A stretch of DNA of 64,000 nucleotides from JAZKDW01 sp040387375 (GCA_040387375.1 JAZKDW010000046.1:1-64000), one strand, 5' to 3'; positions 18,520 through 28,004 are shown, counted from the first letter of the stretch. The notes: generated by a model from the letters alone, not told the origin. Made by a program: numbers and translations.

Positions 18520-19251
18520 TCATCCTTTTTTGCATACCAGCAGAAAATTTGCGAAAGGCGTGCCCTTGTTCATTGGTATCACCCGCACCGAAAATCCCAG
18601 GCTGACAATCGCTTCCTGCCAGGCGTCCAGGGTGCGGCAGTAAAGCGGCGGTGTATGGGATCGACGCGCCATCGTGACGATGTGATCGACCCAGTTACTT
18701 ATCTTGAAAGGCAAACCGCCGGCCGCATCACCGACACGCAATAACAGGACGCCGTCTTTGCCGAGGCAGGCATGGACTCTTTTCAGCACGTCATCCTGCC
18801 CTTGAAAATCGACGTAATGCAGCACATCAAGAAGGACCACCGCTTCCGCCGAACCAAAGTCCGCGCTGCACATGTTCCCGACTTCGAATGTCGAGCGGAC
18901 ACCATATTGCTGCAAGGCCTGTTGCGCGCGTGTTATGTCGCGCGGCATGAGTTCAATGCCGTGAATCTGCCCGACCTGCGGCGGCGGCGGCCAGCCGGAT
19001 GGCCACTGCCCTAGCGCATGCTGGTGTTGCGCCGATAATAACCACGCGGCCAGCAATCCCTGGCCGCAGCCTATATCGAGCACGCGGCCCTGCTGCGGCA
19101 GCAGGTCCAATGCAAGGATGGCTTCGAATACCGGATCCTGGCCAAGTTTTCCCCGCGCAAAATGCCATTCGAATTTCCCGGCCTGGCGATAGGGTTTGGA
19201 CGCCGCATCGACCAGCTTGTCGACCACCTTATTGATGGCGCTGTTGCTCAT
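18520..19251 (-). CDS. Class I SAM-dependent methyltransferase, aryl-polyene cluster
   Basis: The protein is 243 residues with the SAM-binding motif VLDIGCGQGLLAAWLL near residue 57. Motif II-like acidic HGIELMPRDI and motif IV VVLLDVLHYV follow. Aryl-polyenes often carry an O- or C-methyl group on the ring, and a methyltransferase in the operon fits that. The exact acceptor is unknown. The start overlaps the MMPL exporter stop by 4 bases. An insertion rich in proline (about residues 83-93) separates the first two strands. Confidence 0.85.
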   Translation of the reverse strand: MSNSAINKVVDKLVDAASKPYRQAGKFEWHFARGKLGQDPVFEAILALDLLPQQGRVLDIGCGQGLLAAWLLSAQHQHALGQWPSGWPPPPQVGQIHGIELMPRDITRAQQALQQYGVRSTFEVGNMCSADFGSAEAVVLLDVLHYVDFQGQDDVLKRVHACLGKDGVLLLRVGDAAGGLPFKISNWVDHIVTMARRSHTPPLYCRTLDAWQEAIVSLGFSVRVIPMNKGTPFANFLLVCKKG

Positions 19252-21746
19252 GGATTGGACTTGGGAGGTTTGGCGTCACGGTATGTGGTGCTGGAAAATA
19301 CCGCGGCGAACAGCAGCGCCAATATCGCGCCCGGCCCCACCGTGACGCCAATGGCGTTAAGCACTGGAACGCTTGAGATACCCAGCAAGCCAAAACCCAG
19401 TACCGTGGTGATGTTGGCAAACGCCAGCGAAGCCAGCGTATTGGGCTGAATTCGATGTGAGGCCGGAGTTTGTCCCGCCGGATCATCCGCCCGCTTTTCC
19501 TTGTTGGGCTGATCAAAAAACAGTGCGTAGTTCGAGCCTACCGCGGCAGTCAGCAGCAGTCCGATCAAATGCAGAATCGTCATGCGCTGACCAAACAGCG
19601 CCAGCATCGCGGCCACCACGATGACCGCCGCCAGCAGCGGCGTGGCGACATTGAGCACACGGCGCGCGGAACGCAAATTGAATGCCAACAAGATCAGCAT
19701 CGCGGCCAATCCACATAGCGAAAGGATAAGGGCCTCCTGCACATAACCGCGGTATAGCTTGTCTGTTTCGGTTTTCAGATCGATGAAATAGGCTTGCTTG
19801 ACGCCGGATTTTTCCAGCGCGGAGCGAATTAACTCGAGGTCAATCGCCTTCCCTGCGGCAGCTGTCAGCGGCAATAAACCGGTGGCCCCAGCAGGCTGCT
19901 GAATCAGCAGCGAATCGGTTGCCAGCGCCATCGACGTGCCATCCAGGCTGGCGCGTGTCAGCAGCATCGATTTCAAGCCCGCGGGATCGGCGGCCGCTTT
20001 GGCCTGACGATCAATGGTCTCCATGAACGGTGTCATCACGCCTGTTTTAAAAGGCAATCCCTGTGTCGCGCGATCAAGACGTTCCTGCAGCGTTGCGGAC
20101 AAGGGCAGGCTGGACAAGCGCATGCGTTGTGTTGCTTCGCTGGGCAGGTAGCGGCTCGGGGATTCGAATGCGCTGAGCGCGCCCTGATCAATCAGGCCGT
20201 TCAATTGCACAGCCACTTTCTCGGTACCCTGCAATACTTCTTCGGGTGTACTGCCTTTCACAACGATCAGATAACGCACGTCAGGTGCGCCGATATCACG
20301 GCGCAAGGTCTCGTCGAGCCGCTGATCGGCCACGCTCACCGGACTCAAGGCATTCAGTTCCGGATGCCACAACTGGTCCCGCTTTACCCACAAGAACACG
20401 CAGGAGGCAGCCACCAGCAGCAGCACCACGATACGCAGGCGCTGCAGGTGCTGAAAGACGCTATCGACCCTGAGGCCAATGTGGGTCAGATCGCGCACGG
20501 CAAAATTCGCCGGCAGCAGGGATGGCAATACGAAGCGTGTTACGCAAGCGGCGACGACCAGGCCGGCAATCGAATACAAACCCAATTGCGCCAGCCCGGG
20601 GAAGCCGGAAAAAAGCAAGGAAGCAAAACCGACGATTGAGGTCAGCATGCCCAGGCGAATCGTAGGCCAGAATTTTTTTACCCAGTCCCCGCTTTGGTCG
20701 CTGCTTTTGGATTGAATGAAAAGATAAATCGAATAGTCGATCGACTCGCCAATCAGGGTCGTGCCAAAGCCGAGGGTGATTCCATGGACGACACCGAACC
20801 CCAGGCTCACCGCGACCACACCGGCCAGCACACCCGACAGTACAGGCAGCAAGCCGAGCACCAGCGCCACGCCAGAGCGATAGACAACAAAAAGCAGCAG
20901 CATGATGGCCACTGCGCTGATGATTGAAATGCGAGTGACCTCGTCGGCAATCGTGGCGCGGGCATTGACGGAGAACACGCCGGGGCCGGACATCACCATG
21001 CTGGTGGCGGCCAGTTGCGGCATTGCGGGCACGAGTGCAGCTTTTGATGACTCGAAGATTTTCCTGATTTCGGCGATTGCCTGTTCCTGCCCATCGGTAT
21101 CGGACCCGATCGCACGGGTCTGCAGCAGCATCAGCGCGCGCGTGCCGTCTTTGGCGGCCCAGACGCCCTCCAGTTTGCGCGGCTGTCGCGCGCTATTGAA
21201 CTGACCCAGCAGTTCAGCCATTTCACCGGTCGGATCCTGGGCGAGTGTTTCCTTCACCAGCAATCCGGCGGGCGATGCCAGCAGATCGAGCGTGTCGTTC
21301 AATGCCGTGCGCAACCCGGCTTCGGTAAATCGTTCCGGCGTAACGGCACGACTGAGCAGATAACGATTATTGAAGAGATAAGCGCGATCTTTTCCCTCGC
21401 TTATCGGCTCGCCGTTATTCACTGATAAAAACGCTTTATTGTTGCGCAGCTCCTGCGCAACCGCTTTGGACAAGGCCGCGCGTGCAGGCGCATCGGCGCC
21501 CTCGATACCAACCAATATCAGGCGCGACACCATGCCATCGCGCAGCTGCTCCACCAGCAGCTGCTGCTCCTGGGTCGGACTGCTCGGCAAGAAGGCTGAC
21601 AGATCGGCGGTAAAAGAGGCCCGGGAGACAAGAATAATGCCCAGCAAAAGCGCGCCGAGCCAGATTGAAATTGCCCACCATGCGCGCGCCGGACGTGTTA
21701 CCGGCTTGATCGGCGCCGGTGCGCCGGCATCATGAGGAGACGTCAT
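19248..21746 (-). CDS. MMPL/RND family exporter, aryl-polyene cluster
   Basis: The 832-residue protein has the RND layout of two halves, each with one transmembrane helix, a large periplasmic loop and five further helices. N-terminal motif: GALLLGIILVSRASF. A conserved transmembrane stretch GFGTTLIGESIDYSIYLFIQ lies in the first half, and the second-half equivalent is AAVGSNYALFFDQ. MMPL proteins in aryl-polyene clusters are thought to export or flip the lipid-linked pigment, driven by the proton gradient. The gene is directly joined to the LolA-like gene (stop and start share one base), so the two probably form one export path. Confidence 0.9.
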   Translation of the reverse strand: MTSPHDAGAPAPIKPVTRPARAWWAISIWLGALLLGIILVSRASFTADLSAFLPSSPTQEQQLLVEQLRDGMVSRLILVGIEGADAPARAALSKAVAQELRNNKAFLSVNNGEPISEGKDRAYLFNNRYLLSRAVTPERFTEAGLRTALNDTLDLLASPAGLLVKETLAQDPTGEMAELLGQFNSARQPRKLEGVWAAKDGTRALMLLQTRAIGSDTDGQEQAIAEIRKIFESSKAALVPAMPQLAATSMVMSGPGVFSVNARATIADEVTRISIISAVAIMLLLFVVYRSGVALVLGLLPVLSGVLAGVVAVSLGFGVVHGITLGFGTTLIGESIDYSIYLFIQSKSSDQSGDWVKKFWPTIRLGMLTSIVGFASLLFSGFPGLAQLGLYSIAGLVVAACVTRFVLPSLLPANFAVRDLTHIGLRVDSVFQHLQRLRIVVLLLVAASCVFLWVKRDQLWHPELNALSPVSVADQRLDETLRRDIGAPDVRYLIVVKGSTPEEVLQGTEKVAVQLNGLIDQGALSAFESPSRYLPSEATQRMRLSSLPLSATLQERLDRATQGLPFKTGVMTPFMETIDRQAKAAADPAGLKSMLLTRASLDGTSMALATDSLLIQQPAGATGLLPLTAAAGKAIDLELIRSALEKSGVKQAYFIDLKTETDKLYRGYVQEALILSLCGLAAMLILLAFNLRSARRVLNVATPLLAAVIVVAAMLALFGQRMTILHLIGLLLTAAVGSNYALFFDQPNKEKRADDPAGQTPASHRIQPNTLASLAFANITTVLGFGLLGISSVPVLNAIGVTVGPGAILALLFAAVFSSTTYRDAKPPKSNP

Positions 21747-22339
21747 CAGGATTTCATTTTTTCCACAGTGGTGACCGATCGGTCGCCGTCACCTTGCAGC
21801 ACTTCAATTTCGATGACCTCATCCTTGGCGCCGCTCAGACGAATCCGCTTGACCGCCTGCGACGCCTTGAAATTGGTTGGTGTCAGTGACAGTACCCAGC
21901 GCTCGCGCGTGCCTTCCAGCGCAATCGCATAGTTGCGTTCCAGCGCCTTGCGATCGCCGGCCAGTGTGCCTCTTATGCTGTCTATCAAGGCTGCCAGTTC
22001 GGGCGACTCCTGCATCTGAATCGTGTATTTATTGCGGCCGCGCTCAAGCACGAGGGTATCGCGGTCGAGCTGCATCAATTCCGGCTTGGGTTTCAGGGTC
22101 CGCTTTTCGAGCCGGTCAGGCGCGTTATAAAACAATTCTCCCGACGACTCTACCGGCTTGTCCAGAATCGCCAGGTACTTCTTCTCAACGAAGCTTGCCT
22201 TGACCGACTTGATTTGCGCCAGCTCACCCATGAGCCGGTCTACCGTCCAGTCGTTAGCGAAGCTTGTATTGCATAACAAGGCCAGGCAGATGCCAGACAC
22301 CGCGGTGGACCATGTCCGTTTTTTTTGGGGATTATGCAC
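21746..22339 (-). CDS. LolA-like periplasmic lipid/lipoprotein carrier, aryl-polyene cluster
   Basis: From GTG 22339 the product is 197 residues with a signal peptide (hydrophobic TAVSGICLALLCNTSFAN). A LolA-like half-barrel sequence follows, including VKASFVEKKYLAILDKPVES and the GELFYNAPDRLEKRTLKP strand pair. LolA-fold proteins shuttle lipids or lipoproteins across the periplasm. Here the cargo is likely the aryl-polyene lipid. GTG is chosen because AGGAG lies 6 bases upstream and it overlaps the stop of the upstream dehydratase. An upstream ATG at 22414 would add 25 residues that hide the signal peptide and overlap the previous gene by 83 bases. Confidence 0.8.
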   Translation of the reverse strand: MHNPQKKRTWSTAVSGICLALLCNTSFANDWTVDRLMGELAQIKSVKASFVEKKYLAILDKPVESSGELFYNAPDRLEKRTLKPKPELMQLDRDTLVLERGRNKYTIQMQESPELAALIDSIRGTLAGDRKALERNYAIALEGTRERWVLSLTPTNFKASQAVKRIRLSGAKDEVIEIEVLQGDGDRSVTTVEKMKS

Positions 22340-22625
22340 TGAAAACTCCTGTTGCCATTGTGTGTTGATTCTCTTTAACGTCGAAGTGCACGTTTCCGTT
22401 GGCACGCATTTCATATTCGACTGTCAATCCGGCGCCCGGACCGACAGGTTTTAAAAATTTGACGCTGTTGATCTTGTAGCTTTGCAGATCCAGCCGGGCG
22501 TGCCGGGCAATCGCATGGATTGCTTCATCCAGCAACACCACCCCCGGTGTGATCGGCAAACCGGGGAAATGACCCGCAAACGCAGGATGGTCATGCGGTA
22601 TGTGCAAGGGTATTTGCTGCGTCAT
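22332..22625 (-). CDS. Small hot-dog dehydratase (FabZ/ApeI-like)
   Basis: Only 97 residues long, it keeps the FabZ signature HFPGLPITPGVVLLDE with H19 and E34, the expected catalytic pair. Aryl-polyene systems use a short ApeI subunit that works with ApeP, and both lie in this arm. The start overlaps the ligase stop by 4 bases. The sequence after residue 60 forms the usual beta-sheet edge (FLKPVGPGAGLTVEYEM). Confidence 0.87.
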   Translation of the reverse strand: MTQQIPLHIPHDHPAFAGHFPGLPITPGVVLLDEAIHAIARHARLDLQSYKINSVKFLKPVGPGAGLTVEYEMRANGNVHFDVKENQHTMATGVFSA

Positions 22626-24016
22626 TTTTTGCCCAGACCCGCTGCATTCAGGGAATCAGAAAGAGTCGCAAGCGCGCTTTGCGGCAGCTTGCCTGTGCCA
22701 TTGCGGGGCAGGATCGCGACCTTGTGTATTGGACGGGGCAAAAACGCAGCGTCGATTTTTTGCCGCAGGGACGCCATGATCTGGCTGGTCTCCAGACCAG
22801 GGGCAACCACAAACGCCTCCAGCCTCGTGACTTCTCCCGTCTCTTTTTCCGGCGGCATGTAAAAAGCGCCATCATCGACACCAGGTATCGAATTGAGGTG
22901 GTGGTTCAGGTGCGCCAGCGAGCTGCGCTTGCCCGCAATATTGATCAAATCGGCCAGTCGGCCATGCAACAGGAAGCGGCCTGACGCTGTCAGTTCTATC
23001 GCATCGTTCATCGGCATCGGTATTTCGACATGGCCGCCCGAGATCCACATGCGCGATTCTTTTTCTTCCATCCGCAGTCCGGGAAACAAGACCCATTCGG
23101 GCGATTTCACGGGCTGGCGTGTGGCGACTTGTCCGGTCTCCGTGCTGCCGTAAATTTCCAGCAAGGGCGCATCGAATGTCTGTTCGGCATCCAGCGCCAG
23201 TTGCGGCGCCAGCGGCGCCGTCGCCGACAGGATCACGTCAATGTCTGGCAACGCCAGCTTTGAAGCCAGCAGCGCGCGCAAATGCACCGGTGTCGTTACC
23301 AGCATGCGAGGCTGCGGCACTTGCCGCACTGAAGCGCATATATCGGCCGGATAGAACGACTCTCCGCTGGCCATCGCAAATCCATTGATCAGGGGCAGCA
23401 GGACAGTCGACTCAAAACCGTACATATGCTGTGCCGGTACGGTGCCCAGGATGGTGTAACCGGAGCCCGGTGCGAGGCCTAGCTGCCGCGCTTCCATTTG
23501 CACGTTCAGCACCAGGGCCGCCCAGGTTTTGCGGTGCGCCACCGGTTCGCCCGTGGAACCAGATGTAAACACGTAAGCCACGAGTTGGGATTCTTCTATC
23601 AGAGGGACTTCAAAAACTGCGCTTGTGCGCGCAGTTGATAAAATTTCGGCAGAAGGATAACGGGTTTGCGGAAGTTCAATCGCGCACTGCGTCTGGTCAG
23701 TCAGGCAAGCCACATCCGGGACAAATTTGCGTAACTGCCGGATCGTTTCGCTGGTGCGGGTAGAGGGTAAAAGACTTACTTTCCCCGCCACCAGGATCGC
23801 GCACAGCGCCACCGTAAAACGATAACGATCATGACAGTCATTCAGGATGTGCTGGCTGGGCGGCAGTAGCGGAACCATGCTGCGCACATCGGTCAGGAAT
23901 TCCGCAGCAGTAACCGCCACGCCATCCCGCCACGCGACAATGCTTGTCGGGGATGGGTGACTAAATAAAGGTATCAATTGAGGGAGTCCGATGCCTCGAG
24001 AGGCAAAAACATACAA
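22622..24016 (-). CDS. AMP-dependent acyl/aryl-ACP ligase (ApeH-like)
   Basis: This 464-residue ANL-superfamily enzyme is expected to activate an aromatic acid such as 4-hydroxybenzoate as its adenylate and load it on the ACP. Motifs are present in order: the phosphate loop YVFTSGSTGEPV (near 165), the YGSTETGQVATR block (near 290), GRLADLINIAGKR (near 360), and the C-terminal lysine in RNGTGKLP (near 445). It is shorter than typical acyl-CoA ligases, as in aryl-polyene clusters. The start is unclear: the longest frame begins with TTG at 24016 with no visible ribosome-binding site, and no ATG suits better. Confidence 0.87.
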   Translation of the reverse strand: MYVFASRGIGLPQLIPLFSHPSPTSIVAWRDGVAVTAAEFLTDVRSMVPLLPPSQHILNDCHDRYRFTVALCAILVAGKVSLLPSTRTSETIRQLRKFVPDVACLTDQTQCAIELPQTRYPSAEILSTARTSAVFEVPLIEESQLVAYVFTSGSTGEPVAHRKTWAALVLNVQMEARQLGLAPGSGYTILGTVPAQHMYGFESTVLLPLINGFAMASGESFYPADICASVRQVPQPRMLVTTPVHLRALLASKLALPDIDVILSATAPLAPQLALDAEQTFDAPLLEIYGSTETGQVATRQPVKSPEWVLFPGLRMEEKESRMWISGGHVEIPMPMNDAIELTASGRFLLHGRLADLINIAGKRSSLAHLNHHLNSIPGVDDGAFYMPPEKETGEVTRLEAFVVAPGLETSQIMASLRQKIDAAFLPRPIHKVAILPRNGTGKLPQSALATLSDSLNAAGLGKK

Positions 24017-24027
24017 TCAAGCAAACG

Positions 24028-24345
24028 TTATTGCGTGCGGTTTGCAGCAATATAGTCGGACAGGCTGCGTAACGAACTGAAGATTTTTTCATTGTCTTCC
24101 TGGTCGGCGCGTAATTGTATTCCGTAATTTTTGGACACCACCAGCGCGACTTCGAGAATGTCAATGGAATCCAGTCCGAGTCCTTCGCCGTAAAGAGGCT
24201 CATCAGGTGCAATTGCGCCAGCCTCGACGTCCAGGTTGAGGGCATGAACGATTAATTCAGCTATCTGCAGCGTGAAAGCCGGGTCAGCAGCAGTTGTATT
24301 TGATGCAGATGAATTGTTTTGTGTTGTAGCGGTGTTATCAGTCAT
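24028..24345 (-). CDS. Acyl carrier protein, aryl-polyene cluster
   Basis: The carrier holds the growing polyene on a phosphopantetheine arm attached to the serine of GLDSID (residue 60 in this reading). After an N-terminal tail rich in Asn, Thr and Ser (about 20 residues), helix I reads LQIAELIVHALNLD. The acidic surface of helix II (DSIDILEVAL) is normal for ACPs. It is the first gene of the minus arm and the only ACP seen; E. coli-type aryl-polyene clusters carry two. ATG 24345 is preferred over ATG 24366, because a -10-like TATACT (24381-24386, minus) would leave only about 8 leader bases for the upstream start. Confidence 0.87.
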   Translation of the reverse strand: MTDNTATTQNNSSASNTTAADPAFTLQIAELIVHALNLDVEAGAIAPDEPLYGEGLGLDSIDILEVALVVSKNYGIQLRADQEDNEKIFSSLRSLSDYIAANRTQ

Positions 24346-24366
24346 GGCCTGTAGTCTCTGATTCAT

Positions 24367-24830
24367 TGATTTTCAAACGAAGTATAGCGTGAATCGATGC
24401 GTATTTTTTCATGGCTGCAATGCCTTGCCGGTTATCGAGAGTGTCCTGTTCAAAAATCGGATGCCCGTGCCTTTGGTGCCTGGCCCTGTTGACTGTTTGG
24501 TTCTACCGCGGGTAACAGAATCGAAAGGCAGCTAACATGTTTCAGGGACACATTTCAACTTATTGGCAATGTGTTGTACATTCACAACGATTTGGACGTG
24601 GCACTTCCGGCGCGAATAGAAAACTCAAGCCTTGCGTTCAAACCAGGAAGACTATACTGATTATCATTGCCCTGAAACCGGCGGAAGTATAGAGTTACTA
24701 CAGGAACAGAGACTCGTCCCAATCAGATTTATTCAAAGGATAACGAAGAACGTGAGTATCTTCTTTTCAAACCCGAACGACCCAAAATAGGCCTATAATC
24801 CGTTGCAAAAGCCATTTTGTGCATCGCACC
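24367..24830. promoter_or_regulatory. Intergenic region between the cluster minus arm and ptsN
   Basis: About 460 AT-richer bases lie between divergent genes, with no convincing coding frame. Minus-strand TATACT at 24381-24386 is a candidate -10 for the ACP operon. Plus-strand TATAAT at 24794-24799 is a candidate -10 for ptsN, lying about 30 bases before its start, but no clear -35 is seen for either. In many Burkholderiales hpf and rpoN stand just upstream of ptsN, and neither is here. Confidence 0.4.
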
Positions 24831-25304
24831 ATGACCCATTTCAGCCAAATACTCCCCCTAAAAAACGTCGTACTCGACCTCGATGTGTCCAGCAAGAAAC
24901 GCGCTTTCGAGCAGGCGGGACTTATTTTTGAAAATAACTGCGGCATTGCCCGATCGACCGTCTCTGACAATTTATTCGCGCGCGAACGCCTCGGCTCCAC
25001 TGGACTGGGGCATGGAGTTGCTGTTCCGCATGGCAGAATCAAGGGATTGAAAGCACCGCTGGCTGCCTTTGTCCGATTGGCGGAACCGATACCGTTCGAG
25101 TCGCCTGATGCATTGCCGGTGAATCTGTTGATTTTTCTGCTGATTCCCGATCATGTAACCCAGCAGCATCTCGAGATCCTGTCCGAAATCGCAGAAATGT
25201 TTTCCGATGACGGGTTCCGCACCGGTCTGGCGAATGATCCGGATGCGGCGTCGGTTCATGCCCGCATCATTGGCTGGCAACCCAGCTTTCAAAATGTCGC
25301 ATAG
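24831..25304 (+). CDS. ptsN: PTS IIA-like nitrogen regulatory protein (EIIA-Ntr)
   Basis: PtsN accepts phosphate from NPr/HPr at a histidine and acts as a signalling protein in nitrogen and potassium balance rather than sugar uptake. The phosphorylation site is H67 in VPHGRIKG, preceded by ARERLGSTGLGHG. The length of 157 residues is standard. The ATG at 24831 gives the normal N-terminus (MTHFSQILPL). A GTG 12 bases upstream is possible but not needed. It heads the order ptsN-hprK-rapZ, which is conserved in betaproteobacteria. Confidence 0.95.
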   Translation: MTHFSQILPLKNVVLDLDVSSKKRAFEQAGLIFENNCGIARSTVSDNLFARERLGSTGLGHGVAVPHGRIKGLKAPLAAFVRLAEPIPFESPDALPVNLLIFLLIPDHVTQQHLEILSEIAEMFSDDGFRTGLANDPDAASVHARIIGWQPSFQNVA

Positions 25305-25392
25305 GACAGCTGTCTTCCGGATAATAATTCAGTAATACGTAAAATCTCTTCGGCACCTCGCGCGCCCTCACCAGTAAACAGAAGCTGACCTC

Positions 25393-26331
25393 ATGCCGTT
25401 ATCTACACCACTGTCGATCCAGCAGCTGTATGACGACAACCGCGATGCCTTGCAGCTCGGCTGGTTTGCCGGATTTCCTGGCGGCGAGCGCTTGATCTCT
25501 GGCGATGCGGCATCCGCCGCGGATCAGGTCGGCCACCTGAACCTGATCCACCCGGGGCGCATTCAAGTCTTTGGCCATCAGGAAACCGAGTATTACAAGC
25601 GCCTCTCGGCCCCCGCCCGCGAACACCAGACCGAAGAACTGGTGGCCGGCGAGCCGCCCGCGTTCATCATCGCTCAAGGACTGGAAACACCTCCGTACAT
25701 ATTGTCGATCTGCGACGAAAAGAATATCCCGCTATTTTCAACACCACTGCCAGCTGCGCAGGTAATTGATTATTTGCGTGTATATCTGTCAAAGAAGCTT
25801 GCCCAACGGATCACCATGCACGGAGTTTTCATGGATGTGCTGGGTGTTGGTGTACTGATTACCGGCGAGTCCGGACTGGGCAAAAGCGAACTTGGACTGG
25901 AACTCATTTCCCGCAACCATGGCCTGGTCGCCGACGACGCAGTAGAGTTCGCGCGCATTGCACCGCACATGGTCGAGGGCCGCTGTCCTACGCTTTTACA
26001 AAATCTGCTCGAGGTGCGCGGCCTGGGTTTGCTGGACATCAAAACCATTTTTGGTGAAACTGCCGTCAGGCGGAAAATGCGCCTGAAGCTCATCGTGCAT
26101 CTGGTGCGCCGCAGCACACTGGAAGAAAATTACGAACGCTTGCCCCTGCATTCACAATCGGAAGATGTGCTGGGACTGCCGATTCGCAAGGTCGTGATCC
26201 CGGTCGAAGCGGGACGAAATCTGGCGGTGCTGCTGGAAGCGGCCGTGCGCAACACGATTCTGCAACTGCGCGGCATTGATACGCTCAAGGAATTCATGGA
26301 GCGGCAGCAAAAGGCAATGGACAGTGACTGA
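25393..26331 (+). CDS. hprK: HPr kinase/phosphorylase
   Basis: This bifunctional enzyme phosphorylates and dephosphorylates a serine of HPr, tying PTS state to carbon supply. The 312-residue protein has an N-terminal domain (1-130) and a C-terminal kinase domain with a Walker A loop GESGLGKS (158-165). The HPrK signature [16 protein letters not shown] follows. The start ATG 25393 lies 88 bases after ptsN. No ptsH or ptsI is present in the window. Confidence 0.96.
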   Translation: MPLSTPLSIQQLYDDNRDALQLGWFAGFPGGERLISGDAASAADQVGHLNLIHPGRIQVFGHQETEYYKRLSAPAREHQTEELVAGEPPAFIIAQGLETPPYILSICDEKNIPLFSTPLPAAQVIDYLRVYLSKKLAQRITMHGVFMDVLGVGVLITGESGLGKSELGLELISRNHGLVADDAVEFARIAPHMVEGRCPTLLQNLLEVRGLGLLDIKTIFGETAVRRKMRLKLIVHLVRRSTLEENYERLPLHSQSEDVLGLPIRKVVIPVEAGRNLAVLLEAAVRNTILQLRGIDTLKEFMERQQKAMDSD

Positions 26332-26429
26332 GCTAAGCCGTTGAATAAAAACACCATTGCATGCGTTTAGGTGCATTTCCAGCGTCCTGCGCCAATTAGA
26401 GATCACGCTTTGCAGTATCATCACTTCTT

Positions 26430-27293
26430 ATGCGAATCATCATCATCACCGGGATCTCCGGCTCGGGCAAATCGGTAGGATTGAATGCACTCGAAGACGC
26501 GGGTTATTTTTGCGTGGACAACCTTCCGCCGACCTTGCTGCGCGCTTTGGTAGAAACGCGCCTGAAGGAAGGCGCGCTTACGCTGGCGGTCGCGGTCGAT
26601 GCCCGCAGTGCCTTGTCACTCGCCGAATTGCCGGCAGATATACAGTGGCTGAAGGACCAGGGGCATGATGTCAAGGTTCTGTTCCTGACCGCCAAGATGG
26701 ATTCGCTGATCAACCGCTTTTCGGAAACCCGCCGCAGCCATCCATTGTCCCATCGCGTCAATCCCGGCCAGAATCCCTCCGATCGCCCGACACTCACCGA
26801 ATGTATACGCCAGGAGCGGGAAATGCTTGCGGCAATCGAGGGTGTTGGCCATGTCATTGATACATCCGGTTTAAGCGCCAACAACCTGCGCGCCTGGATC
26901 AAGGAATTGGTCGGCACCGAACATAGCCCGCTGACGCTGTTGTTCGAATCATTTGCATTCAAATACGGCGTACCGCTCGATGCGGATCTGGTATTTGATG
27001 TGCGGGTTCTGCCGAACCCGTATTACGATGCAAATTTGCGGGCGCTGACGGGCAAGGATGCCGCGGTCATTGAGTTTCTGGAATCACAGCCTGACGCCCA
27101 GGAATTGTTGGGCGACATACGCACATTTGTTGAAAAATGGCTTCCGGCCTTCAAGAACGACAATCGCAGCTATCTGACAGTCGCAATCGGGTGCACAGGG
27201 GGTCAGCATCGTTCGGTTTATATCAGCGAAAGCCTTGCCGGGCATTTTCAGAACGTAGCGCGTGTGGTTGTGCGGCATCGGGAACTTTCCTGA
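26430..27293 (+). CDS. rapZ: RNase adapter protein RapZ (YvcJ family P-loop protein)
   Basis: The 287-residue protein has a Walker A motif GISGSGKSVGLNALED at the N-terminus and the typical VDNLPP following it. The C-terminal domain carries the signature IGCTGGQHRSVYI. In enterobacteria RapZ binds small RNAs and guides RNase E to GlmZ, controlling glucosamine-6-phosphate synthase. In Burkholderiales the gene keeps the hprK linkage and its targets are less known. It starts 98 bases after hprK, with ATG at 26430. Confidence 0.95.
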   Translation: MRIIIITGISGSGKSVGLNALEDAGYFCVDNLPPTLLRALVETRLKEGALTLAVAVDARSALSLAELPADIQWLKDQGHDVKVLFLTAKMDSLINRFSETRRSHPLSHRVNPGQNPSDRPTLTECIRQEREMLAAIEGVGHVIDTSGLSANNLRAWIKELVGTEHSPLTLLFESFAFKYGVPLDADLVFDVRVLPNPYYDANLRALTGKDAAVIEFLESQPDAQELLGDIRTFVEKWLPAFKNDNRSYLTVAIGCTGGQHRSVYISESLAGHFQNVARVVVRHRELS

Positions 27294-27377
27294 ACAGTCG
27301 CATGCCGACATGCCAGGGCTTTCATTCAGTTTGCATCACCCTCCAATTGACCGTTAACTTTGTTCCACAGACCGATC

Positions 27378-28004
27378 ATGTCTAAAACAAACGAATGGCT
27401 TGCCCTCTTCCCGCTCAATACGGTTCTTTTTCCTGGTGGACTTTTGCCGCTGAAGGTGTTCGAGACACGCTACATCGACATGGTGCGCGAGTGCATGAAG
27501 AATGAAACTCCGTTTGGCGTTGTCCTGATTAAATCGGGTCACGAAGTGGGTTCGGCGGCCGAGCCAGAAGCAGTTGGCTGCGTGGCGAACATCGTGCAGT
27601 GGGATATGGAAGAGCTGGGTGTGCTGTTATTGCACACGGAGGGTGGCGAACGATTTCGAATTATCGAAACCCGGGTGCTGCCCGATCAGCGCCTGGAAGC
27701 ACGGGTCGAGTTGATCGAAAGCGATGCTTTTGCGCCGGTCACCGGCCTTCATGTCGCTTGCGCCGACACACTCAAAATCATTATCGAAGATATCAATGTC
27801 AAGGGACGCGCGCAGCAGGGAGAGGCGTTCATCAGTCCTTTCGCGCATCCCGCCCAACTCGACGATTGCGGCTGGGTCGCCAACCGGTGGTGTGAAATCC
27901 TGCCAATACCGCTGAAAGCGCGCCAAAAACTACTGGAGCTGGAAGACGCGAGCATGCGCCTGACCGTGGTATATCAATATCTTCAACAGCATAAAATCCT
28001 GTAG
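27378..28004 (+). CDS. LON peptidase substrate-binding domain protein
   Basis: This protein of 208 residues consists of the N-terminal (substrate-binding, PUA-like) domain of Lon without its ATPase or protease. The family start LALFPLNTVLFPGGLLPLKV and the ERFRIIETRVLPDQRLEARVE-type middle strands (split here by position 90-115) are typical. Free-standing LON-N proteins are common in proteobacteria, but their role is unproven. ATG 27378 is preferred to the TTG at 27360. It is convergent with mutY, 18 bases apart, with no terminator hairpin seen between them. Confidence 0.85.
   Translation: MSKTNEWLALFPLNTVLFPGGLLPLKVFETRYIDMVRECMKNETPFGVVLIKSGHEVGSAAEPEAVGCVANIVQWDMEELGVLLLHTEGGERFRIIETRVLPDQRLEARVELIESDAFAPVTGLHVACADTLKIIIEDINVKGRAQQGEAFISPFAHPAQLDDCGWVANRWCEILPIPLKARQKLLELEDASMRLTVVYQYLQQHKIL

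Noticed and set aside
22340..22414. Upstream ATG start for the LolA-like gene
   Set aside because: It would hide the signal peptide behind 25 residues and overlap the upstream gene by 83 bases. A GTG with a good ribosome-binding site fits better.
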